Below are positions 63,608 through 64,000 of a stretch of DNA of 64,000 nt, piece by piece. A program made the position numbers and the translations under genes. The DNA comes from Metellina segmentata (lineage: Eukaryota > Arthropoda > Arachnida > Araneae > Tetragnathidae). Where the stretch lies: positions 18,460,018-18,524,017 of the forward strand of contig OX375872.1 of the NCBI GenBank assembly GCA_947359465.1. Direction: 5' to 3'. Below the pieces are notes generated by a model. The model worked only from the letters and a program-made list of their open reading frames with translations, was not told the DNA's origin and did no database searches. How positions within the stretch are numbered: position 1 is the stretch's first letter; each line of letters begins with the position of its first letter.

Positions 63608-64000
63608 GTCAGACCTTTCCGCTTTCCCACACTCCGTTTGAAACATCTTATTGGATAATTGCCATCTCAGCCTGTTGAGTGGTAGAAATAAAATATCTTC
63701 TTTCCGTCTGATTTTTGTTTGTTCACTCTAAAGTTCTTACCAATCAGCTTATTTTCTTTAGTATTTGTTATTCAATTTTCGTTTTTCCTTTCTGGTTTTT
63801 CGTACTACATATCAATTGAACATTACTTCAATGAGATTTTTTCCTTTAGTATTTATTAATTTTTTTATTTGTGTGTGCCTATCCTTTCCGCTTTCTCACA
63901 CTCTGCTTGAAACCTCACAAGTGTTGAATATTGCTATCTCAGCATTTGATTGGTAGCACTAGAATACCGTCTTTCCATTTGTATTGTTCGCTCCGAAAAT
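63608..64000. repeat. Tandem duplication of about 270 bp, cut by the window end
   Basis: CCTTTCCGCTTTCCCACACTC at 63614 and CCTTTCCGCTTTCTCACACTC at 63883, then GATAATTGCCATCTCAGCC versus GAATATTGCTATCTCAGCA, GGTAG and TCTTTCC blocks in order. At least one full unit plus part of a second. Confidence 0.7.

Overview
This 64 kb window is AT-rich eukaryotic DNA with no operons, no bacterial-type genes and no host protein-coding exon that I can defend. Almost everything recognisable is a mobile element or a tandem or dispersed repeat. The Tc1-like, mariner, Ty3/Gypsy-like and Helitron-like elements, and the orphan cysteine-rich transposon ORF at 62.1-62.9 kb, resemble families I know from arthropods and especially orb-weaving spiders. 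I therefore infer a spider (or related arachnid) intergenic or long-intron region. The organism is an inference, not something the sequence proves.

Layout. 0-8 kb: SINE copies, a decayed Tc1-like fragment, a 1.22 kb Tc1-like element with an intact 346-codon transposase (4691-5910), and copies of a TTAA-ended repeat built from the palindrome GACGAGATATCTCGTC. 8-17 kb: a short Helitron-like element, a dense SINE cluster (9.5-11 kb), a second and internally deleted copy of the Tc1-like element, a triplicated 211-239 bp tandem repeat, and a hairpin minisatellite. 17-24 kb: a non-LTR RNase H remnant, a third (frameshifted) copy of the Tc1-like element, and a long palindrome array interrupted by a CR1-like 3' end. 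24.4-28.1 kb: a Ty3/Gypsy-like LTR retrotransposon with near-identical LTRs whose RT, RNase H and most of the integrase are deleted. 28-43 kb: AT-rich DNA with several degenerate satellites of about 170-195 bp, a third Tc1-like lineage carrying a nested SINE, and a recent tandem duplication at 40.6-41.5 kb. 43-53 kb: a 1.41 kb Tc1-like element with perfect 34 bp terminal inverted repeats, a deletion-derivative mariner inserted in a palindrome repeat, a second mariner remnant, and more SINEs. 53-57 kb: a 2.1 kb array of a 36 bp minisatellite, then a satellite of about 190 bp. 57-64 kb: a local duplication, a hAT-like remnant, a long (TA)n, two more minisatellites, and a transposon with terminal inverted repeats of about 170 bp and a degraded cysteine-rich ORF.

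How the parts relate. The elements are nested, which gives relative ages: a SINE inside a Tc1-like element, a SINE 3' fragment inside a terminal inverted repeat, a mariner and a CR1-like end inside palindrome repeats, and Tc1-like elements inside satellites or older dispersed repeats. Only one transposase frame (4722-5762) is uninterrupted, and it carries substitutions at otherwise conserved positions. The least explained material is the TTAA-ended palindrome-array family and the other repeats whose units contain perfect palindromes.
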